A stretch of 64,000 nt of DNA from positions 1,984,001 through 2,048,000 of the forward strand of contig NZ_CP170453.1 of NCBI RefSeq assembly GCF_042492175.1, in the 5' to 3' direction. Origin of the DNA: CAJXSN01 sp947492235 (GTDB lineage: Bacteria > Pseudomonadota > Alphaproteobacteria > Sphingomonadales > Sphingomonadaceae). Shown piece after piece: positions 18,684 through 28,137 of the stretch; positions within the stretch are counted from its first letter, which is position 1; every line of letters starts with the position of its first letter. Made by a program: the position numbers and the translations under genes. The notes beneath the pieces are model-generated. The model had not been told where the DNA came from. It made no database searches and saw only the letters and a list, made by a program, of their open reading frames with translations.

Positions 18684-21434
18684 TCAGAACCTGAAGGTGA
18701 AGCCTGCGAGGAAACGGCGTCCAAAGGACTGGTAATCGACCACTTGCAGCGGGTTGCCGTTGCCGTCGATGGCGACGAACGGTTCGTTGGTGAGGTTCTG
18801 GCCCTGCAGATAGACCGACAGGCCATCGAGCGCGCCACCTTCGAAATCATAGCCGATCTGTGCATCGACGATGGTCTCGCTCAGCGCATTCTTGCGGTTG
18901 AGAGCGCCGCCAAAGCCGGTGAAATCGCCCAGGAAGCCCGAACGGTGACGGACGCTGGCGCGTGCATTGAAGCCGTAACGCTCATAGTACGCCGTGCCGT
19001 TCGCCACCCACTTCGAATAGCCCGGGATTTCATCGACATTGCCGAATGCGTCCTCGACCTTGGTCTCCGTGTAGCCGACGCCGCCGGTGAAACCGAAGCC
19101 TTCGAGCGCTTCGCTGAACATGCCGAACGGAATGGTGGCACCCAGTTCCGCACCGTAGAAGTCGCCGCCGCCGGTGTTGTTCGGCGCATCGAGCAGGCCG
19201 ATGCGGCTGGGCGGCACCGGTCCGGCGGGAAGCGGGAAGCCGGTGTAGTCAAACGTGAAGACGCTCTTGTCGATGTAGCTCTTGATATCCTTGTAGTAGA
19301 GCTGAGCTGCAATCACCCCGCCACGTCCAAAATACTTCTCGAACGTCATGTCGAAGGCGTTGGCGCGGTAAGGGCGCAGGAACGGGTTACCGCCACCGCC
19401 GCTGATGAACGGGCTGGAGCCGTCCGGACCGGGGCCCGTGAAGTTGAGCCCGTAGCCGATCGCGGAGCGCAGGTCGTCAAGCCGCGGACGCTGGATCTGG
19501 CGGCTTGCCGCGACGCGGATCACGAAGTCGCTATCGAAGCGCAGCGAGAGGTTGGCGCTGGGCAGAATGTCCCAGTAGCTGTCGCCCGCCGAAATCGGCG
19601 TCTGGACGCCGCCGGGGAAACCGATACCGCTGGAGCGCTGATCGGTATTGATCGCCTGAACGCCGATATTGCCGGTCAGGTCCGCATTGCCGAGACGCTG
19701 GAAGATGTCTGCCTGGCCATAGAAGGTGAGCAGTTCTTCCTGGATGTTGAACGCCTTGGCCGGGATGTCGTTCGACAGGTTCGGTTCGAGGACGTAAATC
19801 CCGCTCTCGATGAGCTCGCGCGCGTCATAGCTGACGATCGGGCCGAGACCGAGATAGCTCAGGTCGGTTGGATCGAGCAGCAGCTCGGACGGAATGGCTC
19901 GTTCCAGCGCGCCACCGGCGAGGCGGATGAAGGATTCATCCGGTGTCAGCGTTTTTTCGCGGTTGGTGAAGTTGGCGCCCAGCTTCAGTGCGCTGATGAA
20001 GCCATCCAGCTCTTTCTCGATGCCGACACGGAACTGCCACAGCTCGTCATCGATGATGCGGTCATTGAAGTAGCCGGCCTGCGTGCCGCCGCCCCAGCCG
20101 AGCGGGTCGGTCAGGACAATCAGGTTCGGGTCGGAATAGTTCAGCGACGGATTGAAGAAAGCGCCGCTCTCATCCTGGGTGAAGGTGATCTGGTCGACGG
20201 CGCCGTTGCCGGCACCCACGCCCGTGCCAGAATAGCTTTCGAAGCTCAGCTCGCGGCGATCCGTGCGCGAATAGCCGAAGTCGATGAATGCGTTCCAGCC
20301 GTCATCGCCTTCGTAATCAAGGTTGATGCCGCCAGAGACCAGATCGGCCTGCTTGTTGAAGATGTCGTTGCGAACCACGCCTTCGACAGACGGGAACGTG
20401 CCGCCCACGACCGTTTCGTTCTCGACGACTGCGGTCGAAGGATCGAACGCGGCGCTGAAGCAGAAGGCCGATGCGCCATTGGTCGGGTCGGCCGGGTTTA
20501 CACAGAAGCCGAGCGGAAGCTCGATGCCTCGCTTGATCTGGTCATCTTCAAAATCCGAATAGAACCCGTCAACGGTCAGGGTCAGCTGCGGCGTGAATTC
20601 GACCTGCACGGTTCCGGAAAGGCCGAGGCGCTCAAGGTCCGTCGAGGTGACGAAGCTTTTCGAGCCGCCGATCAGGCGATTGCCCGGCGTTGCCTGATCC
20701 GTGTAGCCCCAGGCATTGAATTCCTCGATGTGGTAGGGCTCGTCGACATAGGATGCCGACAGCGAGATACCGACCGTGCCGTCAGCAAACGTGTCGGCGA
20801 AGGTCGCATTAACGCGGTAGCCGAGCTCGCTCGAGCCGGAATTGAGTGCGCCGGTGTCGGGATAGGACAAGCGCGCGCCGACGGCCAGAATGCGCTCGTC
20901 GAGATCGAGCGGACGCAGCGTGCGGATATCGATCGTTCCGACGAGGCCCTGGCCGACCAGCTCGGCCGACGGCGTCTTGTAGACGACGACCTGCTGGACG
21001 AGTTCGGCCGGATACTGGTCGAATTCCACCGCACGGGCATCGCCGAGCGACGTCTGCTCGCGGCCATTCAGCAGGGTTTGCGAAAAGTCCTGGCCGAAGC
21101 CGCGGATCGAGATGGAGTTGGCGCGGCCGCCGAGACGCTGCGCGGTCAGACCGGGCAGGCGGGCAATGGCTTCACCGATCGAGTTGTCGGGCAGCTTGCC
21201 GATATCTTCCGCTGTGACCGATTCGAGGATCAGGTCCGTGTTGCGCTTTTCCGAGACGGCGCTTTCCAGCGCTGCCTGAAAACCGCGTACGATGATGACA
21301 CCGTCCTCATCAACGGCTTCTTCGGCTTCGTCCGCATCCTGCGCCATTGCCATTTGCGGTGTCGCTGCGATTGCCAGCGAAAGGGCCATGGCCGATCCGC
21401 TGATTCCGGTCGTAAAAATGCTGCGCTTCTTCAC
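18684..21434 (-). CDS. TonB-dependent receptor, probable maltodextrin transporter (MalA-like)
   Basis: This 916-residue outer-membrane receptor has a signal peptide (cleaved near QMAMAQ, residue about 31) and a TonB-box-like DGVIIVRG. The plug domain includes LPDNSIGEAIARLPGLTAQR and RGFGQDFSQTLLNGRE, and a long beta-barrel ends in aromatic FTFRF, as outer-membrane proteins do. The GTG at 21434 is preceded by GGGGAGAG at good spacing, which makes it a better start than the upstream in-frame ATG at 21476. Its position beside amylases, a LacI regulator and a sugar MFS transporter matches the Caulobacter maltose locus, so maltodextrin import is the likely role by context. It heads the minus-strand operon. 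Confidence 0.93.
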   Translation of the reverse strand: MKKRSIFTTGISGSAMALSLAIAATPQMAMAQDADEAEEAVDEDGVIIVRGFQAALESAVSEKRNTDLILESVTAEDIGKLPDNSIGEAIARLPGLTAQRLGGRANSISIRGFGQDFSQTLLNGREQTSLGDARAVEFDQYPAELVQQVVVYKTPSAELVGQGLVGTIDIRTLRPLDLDERILAVGARLSYPDTGALNSGSSELGYRVNATFADTFADGTVGISLSASYVDEPYHIEEFNAWGYTDQATPGNRLIGGSKSFVTSTDLERLGLSGTVQVEFTPQLTLTVDGFYSDFEDDQIKRGIELPLGFCVNPADPTNGASAFCFSAAFDPSTAVVENETVVGGTFPSVEGVVRNDIFNKQADLVSGGINLDYEGDDGWNAFIDFGYSRTDRRELSFESYSGTGVGAGNGAVDQITFTQDESGAFFNPSLNYSDPNLIVLTDPLGWGGGTQAGYFNDRIIDDELWQFRVGIEKELDGFISALKLGANFTNREKTLTPDESFIRLAGGALERAIPSELLLDPTDLSYLGLGPIVSYDARELIESGIYVLEPNLSNDIPAKAFNIQEELLTFYGQADIFQRLGNADLTGNIGVQAINTDQRSSGIGFPGGVQTPISAGDSYWDILPSANLSLRFDSDFVIRVAASRQIQRPRLDDLRSAIGYGLNFTGPGPDGSSPFISGGGGNPFLRPYRANAFDMTFEKYFGRGGVIAAQLYYKDIKSYIDKSVFTFDYTGFPLPAGPVPPSRIGLLDAPNNTGGGDFYGAELGATIPFGMFSEALEGFGFTGGVGYTETKVEDAFGNVDEIPGYSKWVANGTAYYERYGFNARASVRHRSGFLGDFTGFGGALNRKNALSETIVDAQIGYDFEGGALDGLSVYLQGQNLTNEPFVAIDGNGNPLQVVDYQSFGRRFLAGFTFRF

Positions 21435-21558
21435 GTGATTCTCTCCCCTGAACGCCTGTTTCCGGCGCTTTGCCATTCAATGCGAATGAAAGTGACGCCG
21501 GTTTCTCAGCGCCAATTCTGACCCTGTGATGGAACGGGTCGGGACGCAGGGGAATACG

Positions 21559-21570
21559 GTATACGTATGT
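21559..21570 (+). promoter_or_regulatory. Candidate operator in the receptor/lacI divergent gap
   Basis: GTATACGTATGT contains the self-complementary octamer ATACGTAT with a central CG. It also sits inside an inverted repeat of ATACG and CGTAT arms separated by GTATA (21554-21568). It lies 125 bases before the receptor start and 116 before lacI, where a divergent operator would be expected. It shares CGTATGT with the site upstream of the MFS gene. Confidence 0.45.
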
Positions 21571-21685
21571 TTGTGCGGTGCAGCATTTTCGGATGTCGCC
21601 AAACTGCAACAGGTCGCGGGCTGACTTTGGCGCGCTTGCCGCCGCGCGGATAAAGCGCAATAGTATCGGGCAAGGGAGCATAGGG

Positions 21686-22720
21686 ATGGGGCGCCGCAAA
21701 TCAGGCCGACCGACGAGCATCGACATCGCCTATAGAGCGGGCGTTTCGCAGCCTACCGTTAGCCGTGCCCTGCGCGGAGACACCTCCGTCAGCGCCGCCA
21801 CGCGGGAGCGGATCGAGAGCATTGCGCGCGAGCTGAACTATGCAGTCGATCGCAACGCATCGTCACTCAGAACCCAGCGTTCGGACACGATTGCGTTGCT
21901 GATTTTCGAAGATCCCACGCCTGATGACAGCATGATCAATCCGTTCTTCGTCGCGATGCTGGGTTCGATTACCCGGGCCTGTGCGCGGCAGGGGCTGGAC
22001 CTGCTTGTCTCGTTCCAGCGGATGGAGGACGACTGGCACCAGCGCTATCATGACAGCCACCGGGCCGATGGGCTGATCCTGCTCGGCTATGGCGATTATC
22101 AGCAATATGAAGAGCGGCTGGAGCAGCTGAAAGAGCAGGGCACATCCTATGCGCGGTGGGGCTCGGTCAGCAGCGATGCCGGGGGCAGCACGATTGGCTC
22201 CGACAACTTTGGTGCCGGGCGACTGGCGGGCGAACATTTGCTGGAACGCGGCCGCCGCAAGGTCGCCTTTCTCGGCCGGGTCGACGACAATGCGCCCGAA
22301 TTTGCCCAGCGCTATCGCGGGATGATTGCTGCGCTTGAGGAGGCAGGCATCCCGCCGGACCACGCGCTCCAATCCGACGCGATCACAACCGAGAAGGCGG
22401 GGCGCGCGGCGGTGAGCGCCCTGATTGCGGAGGGCAAGCCGTTCGACGCGGTTTTCGCGGCCAGCGATCTGATTGCCATCGGCGCGATGCAGGTGCTGGC
22501 GGAAAACGGATATTCGGTGCCGGATGATGTGGCGGTGATCGGCTTCGACAATATCGCGGCCGCCAGCCTGACCACCCCGCCACTCACCACGATCATGCAG
22601 GACGTGCAGGGCGCGGGTCAGCGCCTCGTAGACATGCTGCTGGCGCAGATCGAGGGCGGGGAGCGGCCCGATCCCAGGCTGGAGACGCGGCTGATTGTGC
22701 GAGGCAGCACCGGCGGCTAG
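21686..22720 (+). CDS. LacI-family transcriptional regulator of the maltodextrin locus
   Basis: This is a 344-residue repressor-type regulator. An N-terminal LacI helix-turn-helix (IDIAYRAGVSQPTVSRALRG, about residues 12-31) and hinge are followed by a periplasmic-binding-protein-like sensor domain: DTIALLIFEDPT, DGLILLGYGDY, GRRKVAFLGRVDD and the closing PDDVAVIGFDN. The ATG at 21686 follows AAGGGAG; the frame continues upstream without family sequence. It is divergent from the TonB receptor operon and upstream of the MFS transporter, so it probably represses both until a sugar ligand binds. Maltose or a maltodextrin is the likely inducer by analogy with the Caulobacter maltose regulator. 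Confidence 0.93.
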   Translation: MGRRKSGRPTSIDIAYRAGVSQPTVSRALRGDTSVSAATRERIESIARELNYAVDRNASSLRTQRSDTIALLIFEDPTPDDSMINPFFVAMLGSITRACARQGLDLLVSFQRMEDDWHQRYHDSHRADGLILLGYGDYQQYEERLEQLKEQGTSYARWGSVSSDAGGSTIGSDNFGAGRLAGEHLLERGRRKVAFLGRVDDNAPEFAQRYRGMIAALEEAGIPPDHALQSDAITTEKAGRAAVSALIAEGKPFDAVFAASDLIAIGAMQVLAENGYSVPDDVAVIGFDNIAAASLTTPPLTTIMQDVQGAGQRLVDMLLAQIEGGERPDPRLETRLIVRGSTGG

Positions 22721-22770
22721 CCGGTCTGGCAAAACAGGAGCGGCATTTGTCCCGATCCCATTCGCCAATC

Positions 22771-22782
22771 ACATTCGTATGT
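22771..22782 (+). promoter_or_regulatory. Candidate LacI-type operator upstream of the MFS transporter
   Basis: ACATTCGTATGT is a near-perfect dyad (ACATTC against ACATAC, five of six) centred on CG, 84 bases before the transporter start. It matches the elements near 9048 and 21559. Confidence 0.45.
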
Positions 22783-22865
22783 ATCTTGTCGCCTAATGCC
22801 AATCGTGCAAGCCAGCACGCGCGGGGCACATAAAACACAATGGCTCCCGCATCGGGAGAGATGGC

Positions 22866-24368
22866 TTGGCCACACAGAAACCAACCCTTGGTGCCGGGGC
22901 GCTGTTCAATATCAGCTTCGGCTTTTTCGGCATTCAAATCGGCTTTGCGTTGCAGAATGCCAATATGTCGCGCCTCTTCCAGACGCTGGGCGCGAGTATG
23001 GACGACTTGCCTGCGCTGTGGGTCGCCGCCCCGCTGACCGGCCTGATCGTCCAGCCGATTATCGGCTATCTGTCGGACAACACCTGGAACCGCTTCGGCC
23101 GTCGGCGGCCCTATTTTATGACAGGCGCCATCCTTGCCGCTCTGGCGCTGTTCGTCATGCCGCTGAGCCCGACATTCGGCGCGCCCCTGCTGTTTGCAGC
23201 GGCGATGTTGTGGGTGCTCGATGCCTCGCTCAATATCTCGATGGAGCCGTTCCGCGCTTTTGTCGGCGACATGCTGAGAACAGACCAGCACAGCGCCGGA
23301 TACGCCGTGCAGACGGCCTTTATCGGCGCGGGCGCAGTGGTCGGATCGATCTTCCCCGCCTTTCTGGAATGGATCGGCGTTGCCAATGTTGCGCCCGCAG
23401 GCGAGCTTCCCGACACGGTCAGGTGGAGCTTCTGGTTCGGCGCGGCCGCGCTGCTGTTTGCCGTTTCATGGACGGTGCTGACCGTGCGCGAATACAGCCC
23501 CGAACAGATGGCCGGTTTCGATGGCGAGGCACCGGCAGACGCGAAACAGCCAATTCGTCTTCTGGCGGAGAAGAGCTTTGCTAGCTCCGGTTTCTGGATT
23601 GTCTTGGGCCTCGGCGTCATTGCTGGCGTCTCGGCCCTTTCGCTTGAGAAGGAGATGTTCCTGCTGGGCGGTCTTCTGATTGCCTATGGCTTGCTGAGCA
23701 TGATCGCGATCATCATGGCGCGGCAGGGCCGGGAGGCCAATATCCTGTCGAGTATCATCGGCGATTTCGCAGGCATGCCCGCAGTCATGAAGCGGCTGGC
23801 GCTGGTCCAGTTCTTCAGCTGGTCGGCATTGTTCATCATGTGGATCAACACCACGCCGGTGGTGACGCAATATGTCTATGGCAGCACCGACCCGACCAGC
23901 ACCGCCTATAATGCCGGGGCGAACTGGGTGAATGTCCTGTTCACGGTTTACAACGGTGTGGCCGCCATCGCGGCGCTGGCTCTGTTGCCATTCCTCAGCC
24001 GCACGATCGGCCAAGTCTGGACCCATTCGCTTTGCCTAACCTTGGGTGCGGCCGGTTTCCTGATGTTCTTTGTCGTCCGTGATGCGCAGGCGCTGCTGCT
24101 GGCCGAAATCGGCATCGGGGTTGCGTGGGCAAGTATCCTCGCCATGCCCTACGCCATCCTCGCCTCGAACCTGCCGCAGGCGAAGCTCGGCATCTATATG
24201 GGGCTGTTCAATGTGTTCATCGTGGTGCCGCAATTGCTGGTCGCCACAGTGATGGGAACGGCGATGAACCTGTTTTTCCCGGGTGAGCCGATCTGGACGA
24301 TGCTGTTTGCCGCCGCATGCTGGCTTATTGCCGCAGTGGCCATGGTCCGGGTTAAATCCGCGCTGTAA
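22866..24368 (+). CDS. MFS sugar transporter (maltose-type, 12 transmembrane segments)
   Basis: This 500-residue inner-membrane transporter of the major facilitator superfamily opens with LFNISFGFFGIQIGFALQ and QPIIGYLSDNTW. The loop motif NRFGRRRPYFMTGAI follows the second helix region, as in SLC45/GPH-like sugar:H+ symporters. It probably carries maltose or short maltodextrins across the inner membrane after TonB-dependent import. The start is a TTG at 22866 preceded by GGGAGAG. No ATG gives the full first helix with comparable spacing. It lies downstream of lacI with its own candidate operator, and the second TonB receptor follows 173 bases later. Confidence 0.9.
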   Translation: MATQKPTLGAGALFNISFGFFGIQIGFALQNANMSRLFQTLGASMDDLPALWVAAPLTGLIVQPIIGYLSDNTWNRFGRRRPYFMTGAILAALALFVMPLSPTFGAPLLFAAAMLWVLDASLNISMEPFRAFVGDMLRTDQHSAGYAVQTAFIGAGAVVGSIFPAFLEWIGVANVAPAGELPDTVRWSFWFGAAALLFAVSWTVLTVREYSPEQMAGFDGEAPADAKQPIRLLAEKSFASSGFWIVLGLGVIAGVSALSLEKEMFLLGGLLIAYGLLSMIAIIMARQGREANILSSIIGDFAGMPAVMKRLALVQFFSWSALFIMWINTTPVVTQYVYGSTDPTSTAYNAGANWVNVLFTVYNGVAAIAALALLPFLSRTIGQVWTHSLCLTLGAAGFLMFFVVRDAQALLLAEIGIGVAWASILAMPYAILASNLPQAKLGIYMGLFNVFIVVPQLLVATVMGTAMNLFFPGEPIWTMLFAAACWLIAAVAMVRVKSAL

Positions 24369-24541
24369 GGCAAAAGGCCTGATTTGTTTTCCCCGAAGTA
24401 ATTTCGTCTCTTGCTTCATATCGCGGGCGGGTGCATCGTTGCGTCCAGGCCTTGGGAGGGGTTTTACGGAAACGGCTTGGTTGCGCCTATGCGCAACGTG
24501 TCCCCGTCCCTTGGGTAACCCGGTGATGGAGAGCACAAATC

Positions 24542-27499
24542 ATGCGTAAGACCTATCTCGAAACAGCAGCGCGCGGGGCGCTCGCAAGCGCCATTCTGCT
24601 CAGTGCGGCTCCCGCTTTCGCGCAAGACGCGGATGGGGCCGATTCGGATGACGACAATACGATCGTGGTGACCGGCTCGCTGATCCGCGGCACGCCCGAA
24701 GATGCGGCTCTGCCGGTTGACGTATTCACCGCAGACGATCTGGCCAAGCAGGGTGTCGACAGTCCGCTAGAGTTTATCAAGGAACTGCCTTCGGTCGGTG
24801 CTGTGCTGGGCGATACCAACCAGTTCTCCACTGCAGCACAGGGTTTTCAGGGCGTAGGCTCGATCAACCTGCGCGGCCTTGGCCCGCAGCGCACGCTGGT
24901 GCTGATGAACGGCAAGCGCGCGATCCAGACGCCGGGGTCCGGTTTTGTCGATACCCAGCTCATTCCCCTGTTCGCGCTGGAGCGGGTCGAAATACTGAAA
25001 GATGGTGCCGGCACGACCTACGGGTCCGACGCCATTGGCGGGGTCGCCAACTTCATCACCCGCGACACCTTCACCGGGTTTGAGGTGCAGGGGGACTATG
25101 CCTTCATCAATGGCTCAGACGACAATTACTCGTTGAGCGGTCTGGCAGGGTTCGAGTTCGGCGATGCCAATTTCGTGATCGGCGCCGGATGGCAGCATCG
25201 TTCGGAACTGGGCACGCCGCAGCGCGATTACACCCAGACCGACTATACGGTGAACCCGTCGGCCTATTCGGCTTTGTCGACGCCGGGCCTGTTTGCAGTG
25301 AGCTATTTCGACACCGGGACGGGGGCGGTCGATACGCAGGTCCGCCCCGACCGGGGTTGTAATGATCTGGGCGGTTTTCAGGACGGCGCGCTTTGCCGGT
25401 TCACCTTCATCCCGTTCGACAACATTGTCGAGGATGAGGACCGCTATCAGGTGTTCGCCAGCGCGACAGTCGACCTGTCGGACACGGTCCGATTCAAGGC
25501 CGATGCGCTGTGGGCACGGACCGATCTGGAATCGATCAATTACTCGCCGGCATTCCCGCCCACTCAGGGCCCGCGCGGCTCGGGCTTCCTGAGCGCGTTC
25601 ACCACATCGCCCAGCAACCCGGGCCTGACGGCGTTTCTCGCGCAGCAGGGCCTTCCCGCAAGCACGCCGACCAATCCGATTGTCGCGGTGACCAATGTCC
25701 TGTTCCGGCCCTTCGGCTATCTGGGCAATCCTCTGGATGAGGAACGCGGCGCAGGGTCCGGCCTTGCCAAAAACGATGCGTACCGCGTGAGTGGCGGGTT
25801 CGATATCGATCTCAGCGACACACTTACTTTGGATATCGACGGAACGTTCTGGCAATCGGAACGGCAGGCATTCGCGCCCGGTATTCTCGGCAGCCGTCTG
25901 CAGGCTGCCCTCAACGGGCTGGGCGGCGCGAATTGCCGCGGCACCACGCCGGGCACAAACGGGTGCGAATATTTCAACCCCTTCGTCAATGCAGGGCCGG
26001 GCAATCCGACTCTGGGCCTGACCAACAATCTCTACGTGCCGGGGGCGGAAAACAGCCCTGAGCTCATTCGTTGGTTACAGGTGCCGAACGGTACGGACGA
26101 ACGCGAATCGCAGTTCGTTTTCGACATGGTTCTCTCCGGTGAAACCGGTCTGGAACTTGCCGGCGGCCCCGTGGCATTCGCTGTCGGTGGCCAATACCGC
26201 GACACCAGCTTCTCCAGCCGCCCGCTGAACGATGAGTCCAATCTCGATGTGAACCCGTGTTTCATTGAGGGAGATCGCAGCTGTGTCGGGACCACGACCG
26301 AAGGGGTCGGCTCGTTCATCTTCCTCGGCGGATCGCGTCCGGTCAATCTGAGCCAGAGCGTCTATGCCTTCTTTGGTGAGGTTCGCTTGCCGATCCTCGA
26401 CACGCTGGAGGTGCAGGGCGCAATCCGGTACGAAGACTACGGTGGCACTGTGGGCTCGACGGTCAATCCGAAGGGTTCGTTCCGGTTCGAGGCCTCCGAC
26501 TGGCTGACCCTGCGCGGTTCGGTCGGTACGACGTTCCGTGGTCCGATTGCTTCGCAGGTAGCGCCGATTTCGGTGACGGCGCTGGAAGGCTTCACGGCGG
26601 CAGGCGGTAACTTCAAATCGCTCGATATTTTCGGTAACCCCAACGATCTGGGGCCGGAAACTGCCTTCACCTACAATATCGGGGCGATCCTGAATGTGCC
26701 CGTCGGTGCGGGCGGCATGACCTTCAGCGTCGATTACTGGTCGATCGATTTGCAAGACCGGATCACCACGACGCCGGGCAATGCCATCGCCAGTCTGGTG
26801 GGCAATGGACAGACAACCGGCACCGATCCGGTGAACTGCAGCAGCCCGGTCGCCAATCTGATCACCTTCAGCAACAACCAGTGTATTCAGGGCACGACCA
26901 CCGGTATCGATATCAGCCGCGTGCGCACGGACTGGGTGAACGGGCCCGATGTGAAAATCGCTGGCCTCGATTTTGCCTTCAATCTCGACATGCCGGTAAC
27001 GGATAGTGTGGACCTGAACCTCGGTGCCAATGCTGTGTGGAATCTCGACTACAGCTTCGATGATTTCGAGGTTCAAGGCGTTCTTGTAGCCCCCGCCTAT
27101 GATGCGATTGGCTTCGGCAATTACTTCCGCGATCCGAACACCATTCCTGAATGGCGGGCCAACGCCTTCGTCAACGTGGCGTTCCAGCCGGTAAACCTTC
27201 GCTACACGGTCACCTATATCGATGGCGTGACGGACGACCGCTGTGTGAACCGCGACCCTTGCTTCCAGACCTCAGCGGGCCCGACCGATTACGGGGTCGT
27301 GAGCGGCTCCTACACCCAGCACGATATCGCGCTGACGGTTGATCTGGAGTTTGCAGGGTTCGAAGCGCAATTGCGCGGAGCGATCGAGAACTTCACCAAC
27401 ACCGCACCGGCAGAGGCGCAGCTTCCGCTCGGCTTCAACCCGTTCATCGGCAGCGCCATCGGACGCAATTATCGTCTGGGCCTGCGGACGCGGTTCTAA
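24542..27499 (+). CDS. TonB-dependent receptor (second of the maltodextrin locus)
   Basis: This 985-residue outer-membrane receptor has a signal peptide ending AAPAFAQ (about residue 27), a TonB box NTIVVTGS, and a plug domain with PLEFIKELPSVGAVLGD, NLRGLGPQRTLVLMNGKRA and LERVEILKDGAGTTYGSDAI. The barrel ends GLRTRF. It differs clearly from the first receptor and has paired cysteines in extracellular-type loops (for example around CRGTTPGTNGC and CSSPVANLITFSNNQC), suggesting disulfide-stabilised loops. By location it may import a second glucan, but no ligand can be read from sequence. GGAGAG lies about ten bases before the ATG. The 173-base gap before it shows no copy of the candidate operator. 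Confidence 0.92.
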   Translation: MRKTYLETAARGALASAILLSAAPAFAQDADGADSDDDNTIVVTGSLIRGTPEDAALPVDVFTADDLAKQGVDSPLEFIKELPSVGAVLGDTNQFSTAAQGFQGVGSINLRGLGPQRTLVLMNGKRAIQTPGSGFVDTQLIPLFALERVEILKDGAGTTYGSDAIGGVANFITRDTFTGFEVQGDYAFINGSDDNYSLSGLAGFEFGDANFVIGAGWQHRSELGTPQRDYTQTDYTVNPSAYSALSTPGLFAVSYFDTGTGAVDTQVRPDRGCNDLGGFQDGALCRFTFIPFDNIVEDEDRYQVFASATVDLSDTVRFKADALWARTDLESINYSPAFPPTQGPRGSGFLSAFTTSPSNPGLTAFLAQQGLPASTPTNPIVAVTNVLFRPFGYLGNPLDEERGAGSGLAKNDAYRVSGGFDIDLSDTLTLDIDGTFWQSERQAFAPGILGSRLQAALNGLGGANCRGTTPGTNGCEYFNPFVNAGPGNPTLGLTNNLYVPGAENSPELIRWLQVPNGTDERESQFVFDMVLSGETGLELAGGPVAFAVGGQYRDTSFSSRPLNDESNLDVNPCFIEGDRSCVGTTTEGVGSFIFLGGSRPVNLSQSVYAFFGEVRLPILDTLEVQGAIRYEDYGGTVGSTVNPKGSFRFEASDWLTLRGSVGTTFRGPIASQVAPISVTALEGFTAAGGNFKSLDIFGNPNDLGPETAFTYNIGAILNVPVGAGGMTFSVDYWSIDLQDRITTTPGNAIASLVGNGQTTGTDPVNCSSPVANLITFSNNQCIQGTTTGIDISRVRTDWVNGPDVKIAGLDFAFNLDMPVTDSVDLNLGANAVWNLDYSFDDFEVQGVLVAPAYDAIGFGNYFRDPNTIPEWRANAFVNVAFQPVNLRYTVTYIDGVTDDRCVNRDPCFQTSAGPTDYGVVSGSYTQHDIALTVDLEFAGFEAQLRGAIENFTNTAPAEAQLPLGFNPFIGSAIGRNYRLGLRTRF

Positions 27500-27515
27500 G
27501 GTCGGGGTATCGACC

Positions 27516-27544
27516 GGCGGGCCGGAGTGAGACTCCGGCTCGCC
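27516..27544 (+). terminator. Strong hairpin after the second TonB receptor
   Basis: Arms GGCG-G-GCCGGAG and CTCCGGC-T-CGCC form a 12-bp stem with one G-T pair and the loop TGAGA, starting 17 bases after the receptor stop. The T-rich follow-up is poor (AAGTCGTTTCG), but the position between convergent genes fits a transcription terminator. Confidence 0.7.
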
Positions 27545-27609
27545 AAGTCGTTTCGTCCGGCGGCGGTGCGGCGAGCTCAGCTGATATTCCGTGATTGAGG
27601 CGACGCGGG

Positions 27610-28137
27610 CTAGCTGTCCGACGTCAGGTCGCGGACATTGGCAATAAGCTCCGGCTCCAGCATATCCCCGTGCAACACCGAGACATCGCCCGTGGTCTCA
27701 AGCACCACGGCGCGGACTTTGCCCATCTCCAGAACATTGGATTCGCGCAGCTTCGCCATCAGGTCCGATTGCGCGACCCGCTCTTCCTTCAGTGCCTGCT
27801 CGCAGAACTCGCCATCCTTCATCAGCAGTACCGCGTCGTTCTGGATCGCCTGCTCGAAACTGTCCGACCGCTTGCGCAAGCGAGCGAGGGCCCATTGGGC
27901 GGAGAACAGGCCGGTCATTGCGACCATCGGCTGCGCAAAGCCCGCCCAGTCAGTTGCCTGCGCGGCCCCCGCCAGCAGCGAGCCGCTGGCCACGGTCATG
28001 ACGAAATCGAAATTGGTCATTTTGGAGAATGACCGCAGGCCCACCATCCGGACCAGAAATACAACGTAGGCCAAGCCGATGCCCGACAGCAGGATGCCGC
28101 GCAGGACGATATCGGGCCATGTGGCCTCGACGAACAT
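27610..28137 (-). CDS. DUF421 (YetF-like) membrane protein
   Basis: This 175-residue protein has about three N-terminal transmembrane helices (VLRGILLSGIGLAYVVFLVR, MTNFDFVMTVASGSLLAG, PMVAMTGLFSAQWALARL). A soluble C-terminal domain contains NDAVLLMKDGEFCEQALKEE and ESNVLEMGKVRAVVLETTGD, characteristic of the DUF421/YetF family. The function is not firmly established in the family; roles in spore germination and envelope stress have been proposed for relatives. The ATG at 28137 overlaps the TGA of the fumarylacetoacetate hydrolase gene by one base, so it is co-transcribed with aromatic-acid catabolism genes without an obvious functional link. Confidence 0.82.
   Translation of the reverse strand: MFVEATWPDIVLRGILLSGIGLAYVVFLVRMVGLRSFSKMTNFDFVMTVASGSLLAGAAQATDWAGFAQPMVAMTGLFSAQWALARLRKRSDSFEQAIQNDAVLLMKDGEFCEQALKEERVAQSDLMAKLRESNVLEMGKVRAVVLETTGDVSVLHGDMLEPELIANVRDLTSDS

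Noticed and set aside
18651..21521. A 956-codon open frame on the plus strand opposite the TonB receptor.
   Set aside because: It mirrors the receptor gene's codon pattern, has no domain and no ribosome binding site, and spans the whole receptor; it is an antisense artefact of GC-rich codon use.
24369..24541. Candidate copy of the LacI-type operator before the second TonB receptor.
   Set aside because: I looked for ATACG/CGTAT cores in this gap and found none; only unrelated short dyads are present.
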